Assembly: GCA_029262095.1 (NCBI GenBank)
Contig: JAJDAB010000529.1
Coordinates: forward strand, 1-7,421
Reading direction: 5' to 3'
Length of the DNA: 7,421 bases
From: Candidatus Hydrogenedentota bacterium
Lineage (GTDB): Bacteria; Hydrogenedentota; Hydrogenedentia; Hydrogenedentales; SLHB01
Every line of letters starts with the position of its first letter. Within the stretch, counting starts at the first letter, position 1. The position numbers and the translations under genes are program-made. The notes under the pieces were generated by a model. The model made no database searches, had not been told where the DNA came from, and worked only from the letters and a program-made list of their open reading frames with translations. This document shows, piece by piece, positions 6,194 through 7,421 of this stretch.

Positions 6194-6670
6194 ATGAATC
6201 CCAAGTCAATTATCCGTACGCTTCTGATCATCTTCGTCGTCGGAAGCCTCGCGTACATGGGCGTCCAAGAGATGACCTCCCAACGTTCGTCATCGCCGGA
6301 CGATTCGATTGCCGCAGTCGACGGGGTCACACCCGAGTTCATCGTCTACTACTTGTCCGTCGGAAAAGAATGTACGACCTGTGAACAAATCGAATCCTAT
6401 ACACAGGAAGCGCTGAAGAACCACTTCGCCGAAGACCTGGCGTCGGGGAAGATCCAATGGCGCACGGCGGACATGGATAAACCGGAACATGAACACTTCG
6501 CCACGGACTACAATCTCTATACTAAATCGATTGTTCTCGTCGCCGTCGAAAACGGCGAAAACGGGCGCTGGCAGAACTTAGAAAAAGTCTGGGACCACGT
6601 CTATGACAAGGACGCATTCACGGCCTACGTCAGCGATAGCCTGAAAGCGTTCATGGAACCCGCCAGGTGA
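6194..6670 (+). CDS. arsF: ArsF-family membrane-anchored thiol protein with CTTC motif
   Basis: With the ATG at 6194 the product has 158 residues. A basic start (MNPKSIIR) and a hydrophobic helix at about 6-23 form a signal anchor, leaving residues 30-158 in the periplasm. The soluble domain begins FIVYYLSVGKECTTCEQIE, with C60-T-T-C63 after a beta strand as in thioredoxin-like folds. EALKNHF and a strand with TADMDKPEHEHFATDYNLYTKSIVLV follow. This pattern fits the family annotated as nitrophenyl compound nitroreductase subunit ArsF, linked to reduction of nitroaromatic arsenicals with ArsE and export by ArsG. The reaction has not been shown for this protein, and a general thiol-redox role is equally compatible. 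A GTG at 6167 would add nine residues (MDTRDTIRP) before the basic start and has a G-rich site only directly against it; the ATG gives the cleaner anchor. The stop overlaps the next start (TGATG). Confidence 0.82.
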   Translation: MNPKSIIRTLLIIFVVGSLAYMGVQEMTSQRSSSPDDSIAAVDGVTPEFIVYYLSVGKECTTCEQIESYTQEALKNHFAEDLASGKIQWRTADMDKPEHEHFATDYNLYTKSIVLVAVENGENGRWQNLEKVWDHVYDKDAFTAYVSDSLKAFMEPAR

Positions 6671-7356
6671 TGGAATCCGCGCCCGCTACGCTGGCCGCGT
6701 TCTGGTTTGGTGTGCTTACGTCTATTAGTCCATGCCTCATGGCGACAAACGTCACCGCGATCTCGTTCATTGCACGATGTGTGGACAAGCCGAGGTATGT
6801 CCTTATTTCCGGCGGCTTCTACATCGTGGGGCAGTCGTTAGCGTTTGTCCTGCTCGCTATGATCCTCGTCAGCAGCCTGCTCACCGTGCCTGTCGTGTCT
6901 CACTGGCTCCAGAAATACATGTTCCGCCTCCTGGGCCCTATCCTCATAATTTGCGCGATGCTATTGCTCCAGCTCCTCACCCCGCAATTGGGTAGCGGAC
7001 GCATCAAAGAATGGGTTCAGGGCAAAACCGGTAACGGCGGCTACTGGGCTGCGGCACTATTGGGGATTGTCTTCGCGATGTCGTTTTGCCCCACAACGGC
7101 CGCGCTCTTCTTCGGCAGCTTGTTGCCGCTCGCTATCACCCACGAATCCAGTTTTTTCCTGCCCCTGATGTACTCGATAGGCGTAGCACTACCGGTGCTG
7201 ATTTTCAGTCTGGTCATCGCACTCGCCGCCAATCGCGTTGCGATAATCTACGCCAAAATCGGCCGCGCCGAACGTTGGGCACGTCACGCTACCGGCGGCA
7301 TTTTTCTCGTCGTGGGAATCTGGTTTACGCTCGCGTATACGCTCGAACTATTCTGA
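6670..7356 (+). CDS. arsG: CcdA/DsbD-like permease, ArsG family
   Basis: An integral membrane protein of 228 residues with six predicted helices at about 9-29, 43-69, 84-104, 126-149, 163-188 and 207-227. Two motifs mark the CcdA/DsbD transmembrane superfamily: SPC in helix 1 (C22) and FCP in helix 4 (C140). These are the cysteine pair that shuttles reducing power across the membrane in DsbD. The start FWFGVLTSISPCLMATNVTAISFI and the order after ArsF identify the ArsG family, annotated as an efflux permease for aromatic aminobenzyl arsenicals. Export, electron transfer, or both are therefore possible; sequence alone does not decide. The ATG at 6670 shares its A with the ArsF stop (TGATG), implying translational coupling; a GTG at 6667 would add one residue. 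No hydrophilic thioredoxin domain is fused, unlike full-length DsbD, so separate ArsE and ArsF may supply the soluble thiol partners. Confidence 0.85.
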   Translation: MESAPATLAAFWFGVLTSISPCLMATNVTAISFIARCVDKPRYVLISGGFYIVGQSLAFVLLAMILVSSLLTVPVVSHWLQKYMFRLLGPILIICAMLLLQLLTPQLGSGRIKEWVQGKTGNGGYWAAALLGIVFAMSFCPTTAALFFGSLLPLAITHESSFFLPLMYSIGVALPVLIFSLVIALAANRVAIIYAKIGRAERWARHATGGIFLVVGIWFTLAYTLELF

Positions 7357-7403
7357 CGGCAGGCGGCACGATCGAGGTTTCATCAATCCGAACTCGGGCA
7401 ATT

Positions 7404-7421
7404 CGTCATTCCCGCGAAGGC
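7404..7421. repeat. Possible left half of a palindromic intergenic repeat (cut by window end)
   Basis: The window ends with CGTCATTCCCGCGAAGGC. ATTCCCGC (7408-7415) followed by GAAG and GC looks like the left arm and loop of the common ATTCCCGC...GCGGGAAT hairpin repeat found between genes in many bacteria. The right arm would begin at 7420 and mostly lie outside the window. If complete, it would sit about 50 bp after the permease stop and could protect or end the transcript. Only half is visible, so this is a suspicion. Confidence 0.35.

Noticed and set aside
6670..7356. Calling the permease CcdA or DsbD outright
   Set aside because: It shares the membrane fold and cysteine pair, but the neighbouring ArsF-family gene and its sequence start favour the ArsG family; no cytochrome c maturation genes are present.
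7388..7397. CCGA-AC-TCGG dyad after the permease gene
   Set aside because: Four-base arms with a two-base loop, no U-tract; expected by chance.

Overview
The window looks like chromosome from a planctomycete or a close relative in the PVC group. This rests on protein style rather than any marker gene. One exported beta-propeller begins its mature part with DWPQFQGPDRNGTS, a signature very common in Planctomycetota. The glycosyltransferase has the FYCQNCMRD N-terminus seen in planctomycete GT4 enzymes, and PQQ-type propeller genes sit next to an ABC exporter. Base composition is moderately GC-rich throughout, and no mobile element, tRNA, rRNA or CRISPR array is visible.

Left and centre (1-5378, all minus strand): a compact five-gene operon. 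In transcription order it encodes a secreted PQQ-like beta-propeller protein (4104-5378), a GT4 glycosyltransferase (2796-4082), a membrane-anchored PQQ-like/BamB-like propeller on a Pro-Glu stalk (1468-2799), a LolD/MacB-type ABC ATPase (772-1458), and the start of its FtsX/MacB-type permease (775 to beyond base 1). Spacings are 21 bp, a 4-bp overlap, 9 bp and a 4-bp overlap, which implies one translationally coupled unit. The content suggests cell-envelope work: glycosylation, periplasmic scaffolding, and lipoprotein or substrate extrusion. The substrate is not evident.

Right (5470-7356): a divergent pair of units. On the minus strand is a small gene for an excisionase/MerR-like HTH protein of 83 residues. 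Its C-terminus carries eight cysteines in four vicinal CC pairs. On the plus strand are three genes matching the arsEFG type of locus: a 77-residue thioredoxin-fold protein with CPSC, a membrane-anchored ArsF-family protein with CTTC, and a six-helix CcdA-like ArsG-family permease with SPC and FCP motifs. Such loci are linked in other bacteria to handling of nitro- and amino-aromatic arsenicals. The 158-bp divergent intergenic region holds a plausible promoter toward arsE and three perfect inverted repeats, good operator candidates.

The most interesting hypothesis is that the CC-tailed HTH protein is a thiol/arsenic- or metal-sensing regulator of arsEFG, replacing the usual ArsR-type repressor. 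The last bases (7404-7421) look like the left half of a palindromic intergenic repeat cut by the window edge.
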